Below the pieces are notes generated by a model. The model made no database searches, was not told the origin of the DNA, and was given only the letters and a program-made list of their open reading frames with translations. This document shows, one piece after another, positions 44,389 to 55,852 of a DNA stretch of 64,000 nucleotides. The translations under genes were made by a program, and so were the position numbers. How positions within the stretch are numbered: the first letter of the stretch is position 1; each line of letters begins with the position of its first letter. The stretch is taken from the NCBI GenBank assembly GCA_038373865.1, contig JAXGGA010003424.1, forward strand, positions 38,880-102,879, read 5' to 3'. This DNA is from Uloborus plumipes. Its lineage: Eukaryota > Arthropoda > Arachnida > Araneae > Uloboridae.

Positions 44389-45815
44389 GTATGTTGAACA
44401 CCTTATTATCTTTTATTTGTATTTTGAAATATTAATTACCGTAAACCAAGGTTACTTTGCAATATTGTTGGAAACCCGAAGGATAAACTAAAAAATGTAT
44501 TCTTTTGTGAATTATCGTTATAACTTTAGCAACCATTTTCAACATTGGTGCTAAGTAGCTCCCGGTTTACGGTGTTTCAACTCATAAATAATTTGTTGAA
44601 TAAAATCGCTGATATTCTATCGGTCATGTTTTAAAATCCTAGTTCGAATTTGCTTAATTATTCTGCCTGCGGAGTCGGCAGAAGAATGATTAGTAAACTA
44701 ATTTTATGTTATTGATTTGTTTACAAATTTTATTTGCGAACTGCTTTGATTTAAATTTTGTCGTTAAAATAACAGTTGATTTGGACTGTATCAGTTTTAA
44801 CGCTGTTATTTGTTTCTTTTGTGTGATAACATTGTAGACTAAAAATTACAGCACTTGATTGTTTCATTTCGAACTATTTCATTCCAGGGCTCATTCCTGC
44901 ATTCATCCAGGCTTTATTTTTTGGTTTCCATTTCGTGAAAAAGTAAGTTATTTTTGTGTATTTTCTTTATTTTTGAGAAAAAAAGTATATTCTGGGTTTC
45001 AGACTGATTTTACTATTGGCTAAAGTTTTGTGAAAAGGCAGCTTTTGTGATTAAAAATTTCGTGAATTTGGTCATTTTTATGATAGGAATTTTGTGAATC
45101 AGGCAGCTTTTACAGCATGGAATTTTGTGAAGGGGTCCTTTTTACCAGACCTAGATAAAATTTTGAACTGTCTGCGAACAGAATGATCTTAAAATTTTCT
45201 GCAAATAGCCGTCGTATTTTTCCAGAACTGCGAAAAGCAAAAAAATTTTAGAGTACAATACCACTACGCAATCAGCATGTTTTTTATATTATATTTACTC
45301 TTTTTTCTGTATTTATAATGGATGGCTCCTCAAAATTGACAACAAACATTCGTCCCATGCCATAAAAAAGTGAAAAATTACAGAAATTTATTTCAGGCAT
45401 ATCAAAATTGTCTGCAAACTTTAAAAACTTTCTTTGAACAGCGTTCGCGTGTTCGTCTATATTATCTGGGTCTGGCTTTTAACAATGTGGAATTTGGTGA
45501 AGGATCCGTAAAGCGGACCGAATTTTGGTCTGAACCGATCCCTGATTACATTTTTCAAAATTATCGAACTAATATATTAATGTCTCGTTTTGATTAAAAT
45601 TATTTGCCATAATAGGATTTCAAATTATATTTAACCATTTATATTCTCTTTCAACAAAGATATGTACATTATGTTATCAATTTAATATCTATATTAGTTT
45701 AAATTCATAAGTTTCATAACAAAAAATTTATGAATTTCATCTAGTAAAGATAAAAATACTTCTTTATCCATCATTTTTATATTTAAATTTTTTATTCCTG
45801 TTACTTTAAATGTAG

Positions 45816-45904
45816 CTCTTAGCATGTCTGAATCAATTCTGATAGCTTATGAGAATAGAAGATTTGTTCATCCTCTACCAACAACAGTGACTGAGCTGAA
45901 AAAG
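45816..45904 (+). CDS. First coding exon of an unknown gene
   Basis: An acceptor (CTTTAAATGTAG, 45815) is followed by eight bases and ATG (45824-45826). The frame reads MSESILIA, then YENRRFVHPLPTTVTELKK, and stops at a perfect donor AAG|GTATGT (phase 0). Codon use and the tight splice sites argue for a real exon. No family is recognised; 27 residues are too few. The next exon was not found; candidate exons at 51654 and 52772 lie beyond a 4-kb transposon, or the gene continues outside the window. Confidence 0.5.
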
Positions 45905-46693
45905 GTATGTTTAATCAATGTATATATTTATTTGTTAAAACCCGAAAATTTTTAAATTACTAAAAGTTTCCTCAGCTTTAGCAGTTCATATATCTAGTTA
46001 ATTTGATTAAAAAAAAAACTCATTTAATGTGGTGTATCTAATTTCATTGAGATAATAATCCCAAATAAAAGGATTATGTTCATACATTAAGAGTATTACT
46101 TGGCCTTAGTTCTATGCATAACCAGGTTATCCAAAGATTGCATATCTGCTGTGGGCAGATAATTAAAATTAGGTAGACTATTCTTGCCTGGCACAGATTG
46201 TTTTAAAAATTAATGTGAACTATAGGGTATGGTGGGGTAAAATGGGTAGTGGGGTAAAATGGGTAGGTTTTGTAATTTACTTAAAATACACAGAAAAACT
46301 CTTAAAAATTATATTTTAACTGTGAAATATATTTTTAGACATTTGTTGGCAACATTTATTTATCCTTAAAAAGTTGTATATCTTGCATCTGGCATCATAG
46401 ATTGCCTTTTTTACAAGTCAGGAATGCATGCTTCAATACTAAATGTCTGAAAACTTTCAAAAAAGTGATATTGTCTCTCTTTTATCATAAATATTTATTT
46501 AGTAATCAGCTGCAAGGATTTCTGAAGAACAGTTTTTCAAAAACAGGTAAGAAATATCTTTAATATTTTATTTTTTATAAATATTTTTATATGATGGGGG
46601 AAAATGGGTATTGGTTAGGCTTAACTAACAATGTATTGCAATATTCTAAAATTTTAGATGTAATATGTAAACCAGGGCTCTAATTTTAGCTTA
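45905..46693. other. Intron-like sequence with a solo transposon end
   Basis: At 46222-46270 GGTGGGGTAAAATGGGTAG occurs with a near repeat, resembling MITE termini, and a weak GGGGGAAAATGGGTA recurs at about 46593. No exon recognised. Confidence 0.3.
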
Positions 46694-47900
46694 AGGGTGA
46701 TTCCATGTCAGTTCAACCACACCCCAACACCCACCATCTCGGATTTTGATGAAACTTGGTATACTTCCTTCCTTTGTAGTCATAAGCAACCCCCTAAATT
46801 TTTTTCTTTCTATCTTGATGCATTTTGATTTTACAGCCTGTTGAAATTTTGCGATTTTGCATTTTTTGTCATTTTCGAGACACATTAACTGAGCTGATGT
46901 TGTTTATGAAAAAAAATTGTACCTGGGTAACTAATGGTTTAATCTTTTTAAATTTTTTTACAGAATTTGTGAAGACTTTGAGCATGTAAATAAAAAATAT
47001 TACAATAGTCTTAGTTTATATGAATTTTTTAAAAAAATTTCAAAATTGAAAATTTTGAACTTTTTTTGTCAAAAAAAGGCTTTGTCAAAATTTTAAATTT
47101 CAACATGAGGGTCGTCTTTAAAAATTCCAATTTTTTTTTTACATGATCATGGATATGTACTCTAATTTATCCCATGAAAATTTTTTTGGGTATTTTAGGG
47201 ATTCAACCCCCTCCCCCTTCTTATTCTAGAAAAGAAAAACATAAAACATTACACAAACAAGCTCTTCCTCCTGTTTAAAAACAGAATTGTCATCAATTAA
47301 CACACAAATTTAAACATGAAGTATGTTGAATATTCAACTGAAACTCTAAAAATTAAAATTAAAGATTTTTTTTTTCAGTTGAAATAGTTTAAGTTGGAGG
47401 AATTCTGGAAATAAGATATCATGAAATTTAATACTTGCATACAACAATTGACTCATACAGATTACTAGATTGTAGTGAAGACAACTTAAAAATTAAAAGT
47501 TTAGCTTGACACTAAACCACTGATTATGCTATTTTCTAGTCTCCCCCCCCTCCATGCTTGAAAAAAAAAAGTTACTGTGAGACTTTTTTTCAATTACTTT
47601 TACTTCTGTGCTATGCAAAAATACATCTTCCTTTTTCTTAAAATGACAGTTTATGCTCCACAAAATTAATGGCTCAATTTTTATAGTTTTTATTAACCTC
47701 AGAAAATCTTTTTTTGCTATTAAAAATAGTTTTTACTTTTTTTAGTAATTTAAAATATTGTGGTTTTGTATTAATTTTAATTTATAGTTATCTCGTAATG
47801 AACTGAATATCACATAATGAAAATTTAAGACAACATTAAAATAAAATTTTCACACAATTCTAATTTATAACGAAGCAATTTACCCAAAATATTATAAATT

Positions 47901-48707
47901 CTATAAATACGAACTCATAATTCTTATATTCCTTCCTTCTACATGAGTCTGTTTTTCATTTCTCTTTCCGTGAGATCTCTTACTGGTCTCACCTAATCCA
48001 TGCAATTTTAAAGGAGAACATTCCATCTCATTTAGTGATTTATCAAGCTTTTCTTTGGCTTTTTCTCTTTGTAGACTGCTTTCTTCTGTTGATTCGGAAT
48101 CTTCCTGCTCTAAGTAATTACAGTCATCTACTGTACAGCTAATTGAGTCTTCATCAATTTTATAAATGATTTCTCTACAGTTACGGCACAATTTTCCCCT
48201 GGTTTCACTTTTAACCCTTTCTCAGTTAAACATTTAGATTGCTGCAATGTAACAGGACGCAGGGAGTTTTTGATTTGTACTTTATGCCTTTTCAATGGAT
48301 CACTACAAACTTTGTGTTTCAATTCATACTTCTTCAAGAATACATTTTCATGATGAAAACAAATATTTTGAACTGAATCTAGTTCACAGTCAAGTCTTGC
48401 ACTCGATAATTCTTTTTCTTCCTTACTTGAACAATCGATATTCTTTATATTCCTATCAGGGACGTCATTTCGAAATTTTCCAGGGGGAGGGGGGCGAAAG
48501 GTACATACACAATGTAAGATTCACCAAAAAGTGGCAAAAACCACGCCCACTTATATGCCAATACATTGATTTCCCAAAGTCAGGGGGGGGCAATTGACCC
48601 CCCTGCCCCCCTTAAATGACGGGCCTGATTCCTATGTCATGAGTGAAAATTAATTTATGACATTCACTTTCAGCTAATTTTCCTATACTGCATATCGATA
48701 CATCCAT
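47901..48707 (-). pseudogene. Frameshifted transposon-borne ORF, MITE-disrupted
   Basis: The frame starts at 48707 (MDVSICSIGKLAESECHKL) and is broken by the MITE at 48457-48627. It resumes with SVQNICFHHENVFLKKYEL and KVCSDPLKRHKVQIKNSLR, then loses about one base near 48192. It continues as CRNCREIIYKIDEDS, an acidic Ser/Glu-rich linker and NEMECSPLKLHGLGETSKR, ending about 47901. Conserved-looking Cys/His pairs (ICFHH, CSDPLKRH, CRNC) suggest a zinc-binding region. From memory this resembles uncharacterised proteins found widely with arthropod transposons; the exact family is not certain. Confidence 0.55.
48457..48627. mobile_element. hAT-type MITE, CAGGGACGTCATTT family, copy 3
   Basis: CAGGGACGTCATTTCGAAA to TAAATGACGGGCCTG, flanked by ATTCCTAT at 48449-48456 and 48628-48635 (perfect 8 bp). 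It lies inside the minus-strand pseudogene, so it arrived after the host transposon. Confidence 0.9.
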
Positions 48708-49554
48708 ACTAAATCATTTGTTAAAACACAATCTAGTTGAAAACACAAGTAAAATACCATATCTGATCAGCAATGGTTCTTCTAAGCAACTAAGCAAAGG
48801 ACAGACTGAAATACACATTCAAAAATAGACACTCTCTCAGCTCTGAACTTGTTTCATTCATCTAATAAAGTATCAAACTAAAACCTGGTTTTGTTTATTT
48901 AACTCTGAACCAATGATATAAAACAGAAAAGGTTTGATTCAACTTTGTTTTATTATTATTATGAGCTCAAAATGTTTAGAATCCTGAAAAGAACTGTTTA
49001 CAATCAAAAGGTTTTGCAACAATCTCTTTTCCCCCTAAAAATGTTCTATTTTCTTAAGTGCTTCATATGTTCACTGCTTGATCCCTTTTATTCTTAAAAG
49101 AAAAAAAAAATCTGTGATCATAAATGGCTCCTAATAAACTTGCATTTGTACAAATGACATTTGCCTGTCATCCCCCTAATTTTATGGGTGTTTTACTAGC
49201 TCATAAAAAGGGATCAGCTGTCAGCTCATGTCAGCTGATCTACAAACTGTATGGTTTATACTTAGTAAGTTTATATTATGGCAGTAAGATTAGACCTACT
49301 TTTGTGTAAATTAGTTATTTTTCTTGATTTCTCCCATCTGCTGCATTTATTTTATCAAGATCAGTATGTTGTTTTAAGTCATTTTTATTTTGAAGCAATG
49401 ATATATTTTATGAGTATCTTTTCTCTTCAATTTATTGCACTTTTTGAAGTGCACTTGCTTAGACCTCCAACAGTAGATGAGACATTAAAGCCAGAAAAAA
49501 AAAAACTGGACAAAAGTAGTTCTTTCCTAGTTCATATAAACTTTTGAATTTTCA

Positions 49555-49589
49555 TTAAAAAAATAAAAAAAAAAAAAAAAAAAAAAAAC
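49555..49589. repeat. Poly(A) tract
   Basis: About 33 bp of near-pure A, inside the centre of the long-arm transposon. Similar AAAGCCAGAA sequence lies on both sides (about 49487 and 49636). Confidence 0.8.
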
Positions 49590-50812
49590 AGAAATCTATT
49601 GAAGAGGAGACAAATATATGATTAAGCATGTCATTAAAGCCAGAAGGGAAAAAAATCTGCATAAAGTTCTGGTTTTCATTATAAAAAAAGATAAAAGTTC
49701 AAAGTAAAGAATAAAAGATGTGCATGTATACTAATTTGATCTTACTTTGCTATGAGTGAAGGAAAGGTAATTTACTTAATTAAAAAAATATTACCAAAAA
49801 GCTGGCTATATTATTTCTTAAGGGGTCTACAATGTTATTTGAAGAAAAAGAAAGATGAATATTTCTTTGCACAGAAGTAAAAGTAATTGAAAAAATGTCT
49901 CACAGACATTTTTTTTTCAAACCTGGGGGATGGGGGGGAGTCCAGAAAGTGCTGGAAATAGCACAATTAGTGGTTTAGTGTCAAGCTAAACTTTTAATTT
50001 TTAAGTTGTCTTGACTACAATCTAGTGTATGAGTCGATTGTTGTGTGCAAGTATTAAATTTCATGAATATCTTATTTCCAGAATTCCTCTGTTAAATTAT
50101 TTAAACTATTTCAATTGAAAAAAAAGTCTTTAATTTTTAGAGTTTGAGTTGAATATTCAACATACTTCATGTTTAAATTTGTGTGTTAATTGATGACAAT
50201 TCTGTTTTTAAATAGGAGGAAGAGCTTGTTTGTGTGATGTTTTACGTTTTTCTTTTCTAGAATAAGAGGGGGGAGGGGGGTTGAATCCCTAAAATACCCA
50301 AAAGAATTTTCATGGTATAAATTCGAGTACATATCCATGATCATGTAAAAAAAAAATTGGAATTTTTAAAGATGACCCTCATGTTGAAATTTAAAATTTT
50401 GACAAAGCCTTTTTTTGACAAAAAAAGTTCAAAATTTTCAATTTTGAAATTTTTTTAAAATAATTCATTTTGACTAAGACTATTGTAGTATTTTTTATTT
50501 ACATGCTCAAAGTCTTCACAATTTCTGTAAAAAAATTTTAAAAGATTAAACCATTAGTTACCCAGGTACAATTTTTTTTCATAAGCAACATCAGCTCAGT
50601 TTATGTGTCTCGAAAATGACAAAAAATGCAAAATCGCAAAATTTCAACAGGCTGTAAAATCAAAACGCATCGAGATAGAAAGAAAAAAATTTAGGGGGTT
50701 GCTTATGACTACAAAGGAAGGAAGTATACCAAGTTTCATCAAAATCCGAGATGGTGGGTGTTAAAATCCCATTTTTGTGGTTGATTTGATGTGGAATGAC
50801 CCCACAGCATTT

Positions 50813-51653
50813 TTATATATAGGTCACAAACCTCTGGCATTTCCCACATTCACAAAATATTTTAGTGGGAATTTAAAAAAGTATTTATTTATTTGTTTAT
50901 TTATTTATTTATTTTGCAAGTTAACTTTTGTATTTGAATATTTTAGATAAATATTTATTTTCATAAAATATTAACATATCATGAAAAAAAAAATCGTCAG
51001 CATAACATTGACGGAGAACGTTTCTTTTTTTCGCTACAATAAAGGTGAAATGTTAACAAATAACTTGTAAAAAGAAAAATTAAAATGATCAAATTTTGTT
51101 ATTATGGCAAGACTCTGTTTTTAAAAAATCTATTTGCTCATGCGCTTTTTCTCAATTGTTCCAAAAAATATCAATGCCTCAAAAAATTAATAAATAAATA
51201 AATCCAAAAGCTCTTTTGAAATAAATGCAAAAAAAAAAAAAAAAATCAAGACGAGAAATTTGTTGATCTGTTTAATGTATGACCGCTTATGGTGAACAGC
51301 GGGAATAGCACGAAAAGATTTTCAAATAGGATCCAGAAAAACATTGCGGGAATCCTGCATCCTAGAGCGAACCCTGTTATATAAATCAAAATGCTCTTAA
51401 ATCACACGCTAACGTAGACACAACACCGCGCTAACGTAGACACAACACCGCGATGATTTTCGGATTTCGCCGTTCGTTCGTTGACACGTGCATGCCGTTG
51501 ACACGTGCATGCGCACAAGGCACCAGGACGGGGACGCAGCCCCAACTAGGAAGTATTGCGCAATCGACGCCTCATTTCGATTTTAATTCTTTTATATTTT
51601 CTTTGATTTTGTTACTTTTCTTCTGTTTTTTAAACTATTTGTTGATATTCCAG
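50813..51653. other. Unassigned region with short tandem duplications
   Basis: At 51408-51452 CGCTAACGTAGACACAACAC is repeated twice in tandem, and at 51480-51512 GTTGACACGTGCATG is repeated twice. GC is raised around 51400-51570. No clear exon before the acceptor at 51653. Confidence 0.4.
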
Positions 51654-51782
51654 ACTATGGCACGAGGGGGGGTGGGGCGATCCTTCCAGCAGGAAGATCG
51701 TAAACAAGAGAGAGAAGCGGCAGTCTCCTGGCGAAAAAACGGAACAGATAGCAGGAATGGGAAAGTGTGGAAACCAAATTAA
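51654..51782 (+). CDS. Candidate terminal exon, unknown
   Basis: TTGATATTCCAG (51653) is a plausible acceptor. The frame then reads TMARGGVGRSFQQEDRKQER, a basic and Gln-rich stretch, and ends WKPN followed by a stop. GC is above local average. It could belong to the plus-strand gene starting at 45824. No domain and no independent support. Confidence 0.25.
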   Translation, partial: TMARGGVGRSFQQEDRKQEREAAVSWRKNGTDSRNGKVWKPN

Positions 51783-52771
51783 AATCTCGATTTCAGAACT
51801 TAGGCCATCAACAGGAAAAAAAACAAAAATAAGGAAATGTTCTATTCAGTGAAATGTTTTATATGTCTCTGAATTTCATGGATAATTATCTCACAAAAAC
51901 AGGATTGCTTGACATTTTTCGAATTTTCTACAAGCGACCATTACTCGTTTTTATATGAAATTAATCATTTTGAACAAAAAAAAAAAAAATGAAAAAATAG
52001 TAAAGCAATCTGAGGAGAAATTAGAAATCAGAAGAAAGGCAAAAATTTTTTTTCCCTCGATTGTTAAGAAAAAAAAGCGCGAAACCTTTAACAGTTTCGT
52101 TTTCCGCTTCTAGAGACAATGGGATGGGCCCCGGTAATATGGGAAGGGCAGAGTAGGGCCAAGTACTGCTAGTTTCTGGAGAATCAAAAATAACACAAGA
52201 AAAAAGAGGGTGAGGAGGGGGGGGTCCACGAGCCACGATAAAATTAAGAGTATCAGCGGCACCGAAAAATCGTTGTAAAGAATCAAATGGGAGGAAACTG
52301 CATTTTTGAAGCAAAAAAAATGCGATGAGACTAGCACATTAGCTACACCGATGGCTTTTTGTTTTACTTGCAATTTTACAAACAGTTTGATTTACTTAAA
52401 ATGAACACATATTAAAAAACGACGGAGGGGGGAAAAAATCCTAACCTTTCGAATCGGGATCGACACCGATTCACTTATTTTCAAAACAATGCGTGCAGAC
52501 TCAGTTGTTATTATTACATCCAACTTATGCATGTAATTGAAATCTTAGAAGGTAACGTTTTAGTAGCGATAGGATGAATAAATCTTTCTATTAAAAAAGA
52601 TTAAATGTTGGGAAATGCATAAAAGTTTTACTTACCTATAATCAATGCTATATTGCATCACCATTCTGTCTTCTTTCTACCACTGTGTTAGACTTCTGAC
52701 GACAAGAAAAGAAATTTTAAAAATGACACCAGCGTCTTTTTTTTTTTTTTTTTTTTCTTCCTCTTTTCCAG
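51783..52771. other. Unassigned region
   Basis: Overlapping minus-strand frames at 52021-52373 contain no recognisable domain. T/A tracts and a G-run are present. No supported gene. Confidence 0.3.
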
Positions 52772-52851
52772 AAGGAGTGGCTGTTGCTTGCTATGAGCGC
52801 AAACCTGGCGACGTTGGACTTCCGATCAGAAAAATGAGGACGACGCTATAA
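52772..52851 (+). CDS. Candidate terminal exon, unknown
   Basis: A long T-rich tract ends CTCTTTTCCAG (52771), a strong acceptor. The frame continues EGVAVACYERKPGDVGLPIR, then KMRTTL and a stop at 52851. It is higher in GC than the flanks. The reading frame is ordinary and protein-like, but 26 residues do not allow identification. Confidence 0.3.
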
Positions 52852-52992
52852 ATCGCTGAGCTAGCTAGCTTATTATTCCTTTCTAGGCAAATGATGTTTA
52901 CAGATCTTTACACAGGCGGAATAATATCCGCTGGTCCTAAAATCAGTAAGAAGCGCAAGGAAAAAAAAAAGTGTTCGTTCTGTAGTACGATG

Positions 52993-53169
52993 GGTAAAAT
53001 CCTACTTTAGGGTCCGGGTTTGGCGATTTTTTTCAGACTGTAGCTTAATAATGTAGTAGGGTTGCAATCATTTAGCTTAAAAATCGCCAAACAATCCAAG
53101 CATCCAATAATAATTCTGTGGTTGCCAGATTTAATAATTTATCACCGGACCTTAAACTAGGATTCATCC
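52993..53169. mobile_element. Short hAT-type MITE (GGTCCGG ends)
   Basis: Left GGTAAAATCCTACTTTAGGG and right CTTAAACTAGGATTCATCC are imperfect inverted repeats. It is flanked by GTACGATG at 52985-52992 and 53170-53177 (perfect 8 bp). CCGG and GGTCCGG/CCGGACC lie inside each end. Confidence 0.8.
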
Positions 53170-53324
53170 GTACGATGATAAAACGATGGGAAAACTTAGT
53201 TGATATTGACCCCGCACAGCAGCAACAGATTTGGCGTTTTTAAAGTGCTGACTAACAATAACTGCGCGCCCGTGCGTGTGGGAAGCAGATTGCTCTTTAT
53301 TTGCTTTAATTTTTTTTCATAAAA

Positions 53325-53449
53325 TTTATTTTCCCTGACTTTTCGAACTTTTTCGAATTTCCCTGACATTTCCCTGACTTTTCCCTGATCGATAAAGCTC
53401 CCTGACTTTTCCCTGATTTCCCTGATTTCCCGGTTCTGTCGCCACCCTG
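53325..53449. repeat. CCCTGACTTTTCCCTGA units next to a transposon end
   Basis: Repeated TTTCCCTGA(C/T) units lead to GGTTCTGTCGCCACCCTG. The inverted form CAGGGTGGCGAC is a familiar hAT-type terminus. No opposite end was found, so this is a solo or truncated end. Confidence 0.55.
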
Positions 53450-54479
53450 TAAATTTAATAAAAAATCTGATGACCCTTGATTGGATTAAGCTTCTTGTGT
53501 AACTATCGTATACTGCTTCACATTTAATTTGTTTGTCTCTCTGCTTTTAATGCCTTAAATATGTGCTTGGTTACAAAACTTTAGAACTTCTAAACAGTAG
53601 AATGAGATAATTATGTGCTGCCATAAAGTATCTCTGAATTTTGTACAACACATCAATATTTTATCTTTCCTTTGATCACCTAATGGGAGCACTGCTGCTA
53701 GTAGCATGGAAAATTCTATTTTAAGCTATTAAAATTATAATTTTACAAATTCAACTTTTCAAAATACTGCCTTTCAGTACAAAATCATAATTAAACATTA
53801 TGTTCTTGATTGTTTTATTTGCTTTCCAAAAAATGAAGCAATGGAGAACCTAAAGCTTATTAAAATCAAGCTTGGAAAAATTAATAGGTATATAAATAGA
53901 AAAAATAAATTGTTTGTTATCAAAATATAAGCTAAAATTAGCTAATGGAAGGTATCTATTGTCAAAATAACGGTTAATTGTCAAAAGTATTAAAATGTTT
54001 GCAAGATGCATTTGGATTGAAATCTTCAACAGAGGAAGCTTCGTCCCCGACGTAAATGCTAGATGTTGACAAGCTTTAAAAATAAATTACTTTTTTCTCA
54101 AAATAAAACATAAAATAAGTTAAGCTGAGGTAGCATCTGTCAAAATAATTTTGGATTGTGAAAAGTATCAAAATTTTTGCAAGATGAAAAAGGATTGAAA
54201 TTTCAGATAAGGAGAATATTTTTCGCGACGCACATGTTCAGAATATCGCCATAGCAACCGTCATAACGTACGGTTAACAAAAGCAGAAGTTATCCCCTTT
54301 TTAGCGATATTCGCTAGAAAAACGGCCGTTTTGGCGCAGTCAGGCGCAATTTCGATCTAAAAGTGCGTTTGGGAGCAGGATGGCGCAAGATTCTTTATGA
54401 AGAACGTCCATAAAATAACAAGTTCAGCTGTTCAGCAGATTTATAATCTTTAATTTTTTGTCTTTTTTCTTTGCAACCA

Positions 54480-54640
54480 GGAGCACAGCCTTCTAAATAC
54501 TTGTGTTAAGATGGCTGTGCCAGGAGCCACGTATACGTCACGGAAAACGATACCAATAAAAGCTCACCCTCACACCACAGGCGTGGCTAAAGCCCGATAA
54601 GTCTCACCTTGATCTGCGACCTTGAATCTCCACGCTGTGT
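54480..54640 (+). other. GC-richer segment with a short ORF
   Basis: After TTTCTTTGCAACCAG a short frame ATG...TAA encodes MAVPGATYTSRKTIPIKAHP and a few more residues. AATAAA lies within it. Composition stands out from the AT-rich flanks. It could be an exon or a repeat fragment; no family recognised. Confidence 0.2.
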
Positions 54641-54714
54641 TACAACGATCGAGAAAAAATGTAAGGGAGCGAGATGCGTACTTAGAATTCTTACAAATTC
54701 TTTTTTAAAAAAAT

Positions 54715-54834
54715 AGGGCTTTGAATCATTTTTAGGGCTTTTGATAAAATATATGGCCTTTTTAGGGGCCCCTAAAAATCAAACTCAAAAATCAGGCCTT
54801 TATAGGGCCTTTTTCAGACCCGTGGGAACCCTGT
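54715..54834. repeat. Solo transposon end (CAGGGTTCCCACGG)
   Basis: TTTTAGGGGCC/GGGCTTT units precede CCGTGGGAACCCTG. The inverted form CAGGGTTCCCACGG is a typical hAT-type terminus; no second end seen in the window. Confidence 0.5.
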
Positions 54835-54894
54835 TTTATGCTACAAAAGCATGCACAATGCTTCTTTTACGCAAAAAATATTGAAAATTAAGTT

Positions 54895-55460
54895 AGGAAA
54901 ATGACTAGAACTTTTTTCAAAAATGTTGGTACTGAAATGTGTATATTGTGCAATAGCAACAAGAAAACGAAAAAAAGCCACTAATTTTATTCTTTGCAAT
55001 GATAAAACACACCTTTAGGTTTATTTTGAATGCTTCTATTATTGAATATGACCTCCGCCTCTTCATAAAAAGCTACTAAAGTAAATTCATGTTTTGCACA
55101 TCTTTTTTCTGCATCTGATATTTTGCTGAACTTAACAACTGAATTTGGGAGTCATAAATTATTTCTAACTTTTCTTTCTGCTTAATAAGGGATTAAGATG
55201 ATTTTTAAGTAGCATAATAGGGCTGTAAATACACATAAAAATAAAGGTATGTTTGCTTTTCAGTGAAATTTAGGTTAGGATAATGACTAGAACTTTTTTT
55301 CAAAAATTTTGGTACTGAAATGTGTATATTGTGCAACAGCAACAAGAAAACGAAAAAAAACCACTAATTTTATTCTTGACAATGATAGAACACACCTTCA
55401 GGCTCATTTCGAATGCTTTCATCATTGAATAGGACCTCCGCCTTTTCGTGAAATGCCACT
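54895..55460. repeat. Direct duplication of about 190 bp
   Basis: TGACTAGAACTTTTTTCAAA... through CCACTAATTTTATTCTT and GACCTCCGCCT occurs at about 54900-55090 and again at about 55281-55460 in the same orientation, 380 bp apart. The copies differ by scattered substitutions. A duplication of local sequence or two ends of one element. Confidence 0.7.
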
Positions 55461-55674
55461 TAAGTAAACTCATGTTTTGCACAAGAAAAAAATGCTTGTC
55501 GTAGTTTATTCAAATTTTATTCAAACAAAATTATATTATATAAATTTCAAGTATTTTTTTATTAAATCCTCATACTTTCAGCAACATATCTGAGAATTTT
55601 TGGAAATATTGAAAGATTTCTGCACCCGTCACAATTTACTGAAGAGATACGTATACATGCAGATTAGGCTTAGC

Positions 55675-55852
55675 GGTTGACAGAAAATGCGATTTTTTGA
55701 AAAGTTTGACGGCCTGTCAAACAAAAACCAGATCACATATGGGCAAAAGAATTCATATGGTTACTTACCACCATAAAAATTTTAAATACACCAAGTTTTA
55801 TCAAAATCCGAGGACATGGGTTACATGACCGGGTGAACTGACGTGGAATGAC
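55675..55852. mobile_element. Solo end related to the long-arm transposon
   Basis: CCAAGTTTTATCAAAATCCG and GACGTGGAATGACCCCACTG match the outer part of the right arm of 46694-50812. No opposite arm nearby. Confidence 0.55.

Larger units (their letters stand above)
46694..50812. mobile_element. DNA transposon with arms of about 940 bp enclosing a decayed ORF
   Basis: The left arm (46694-47631) begins AAGGGTGATTCCATGTCAG; the right arm (49849-50812) ends GATGTGGAATGACCCCAC. The arms are inverted copies, with conserved landmarks such as CACCCACCATCTCGGATTTT, CCAGGTACAATTTTTTTTC and GAAGAGCTTGTTTGTG. The centre (47632-49848) holds the minus-strand pseudogene. Target duplication is unclear and the superfamily was not determined. 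A single related end occurs at 55675-55852. Confidence 0.75.
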
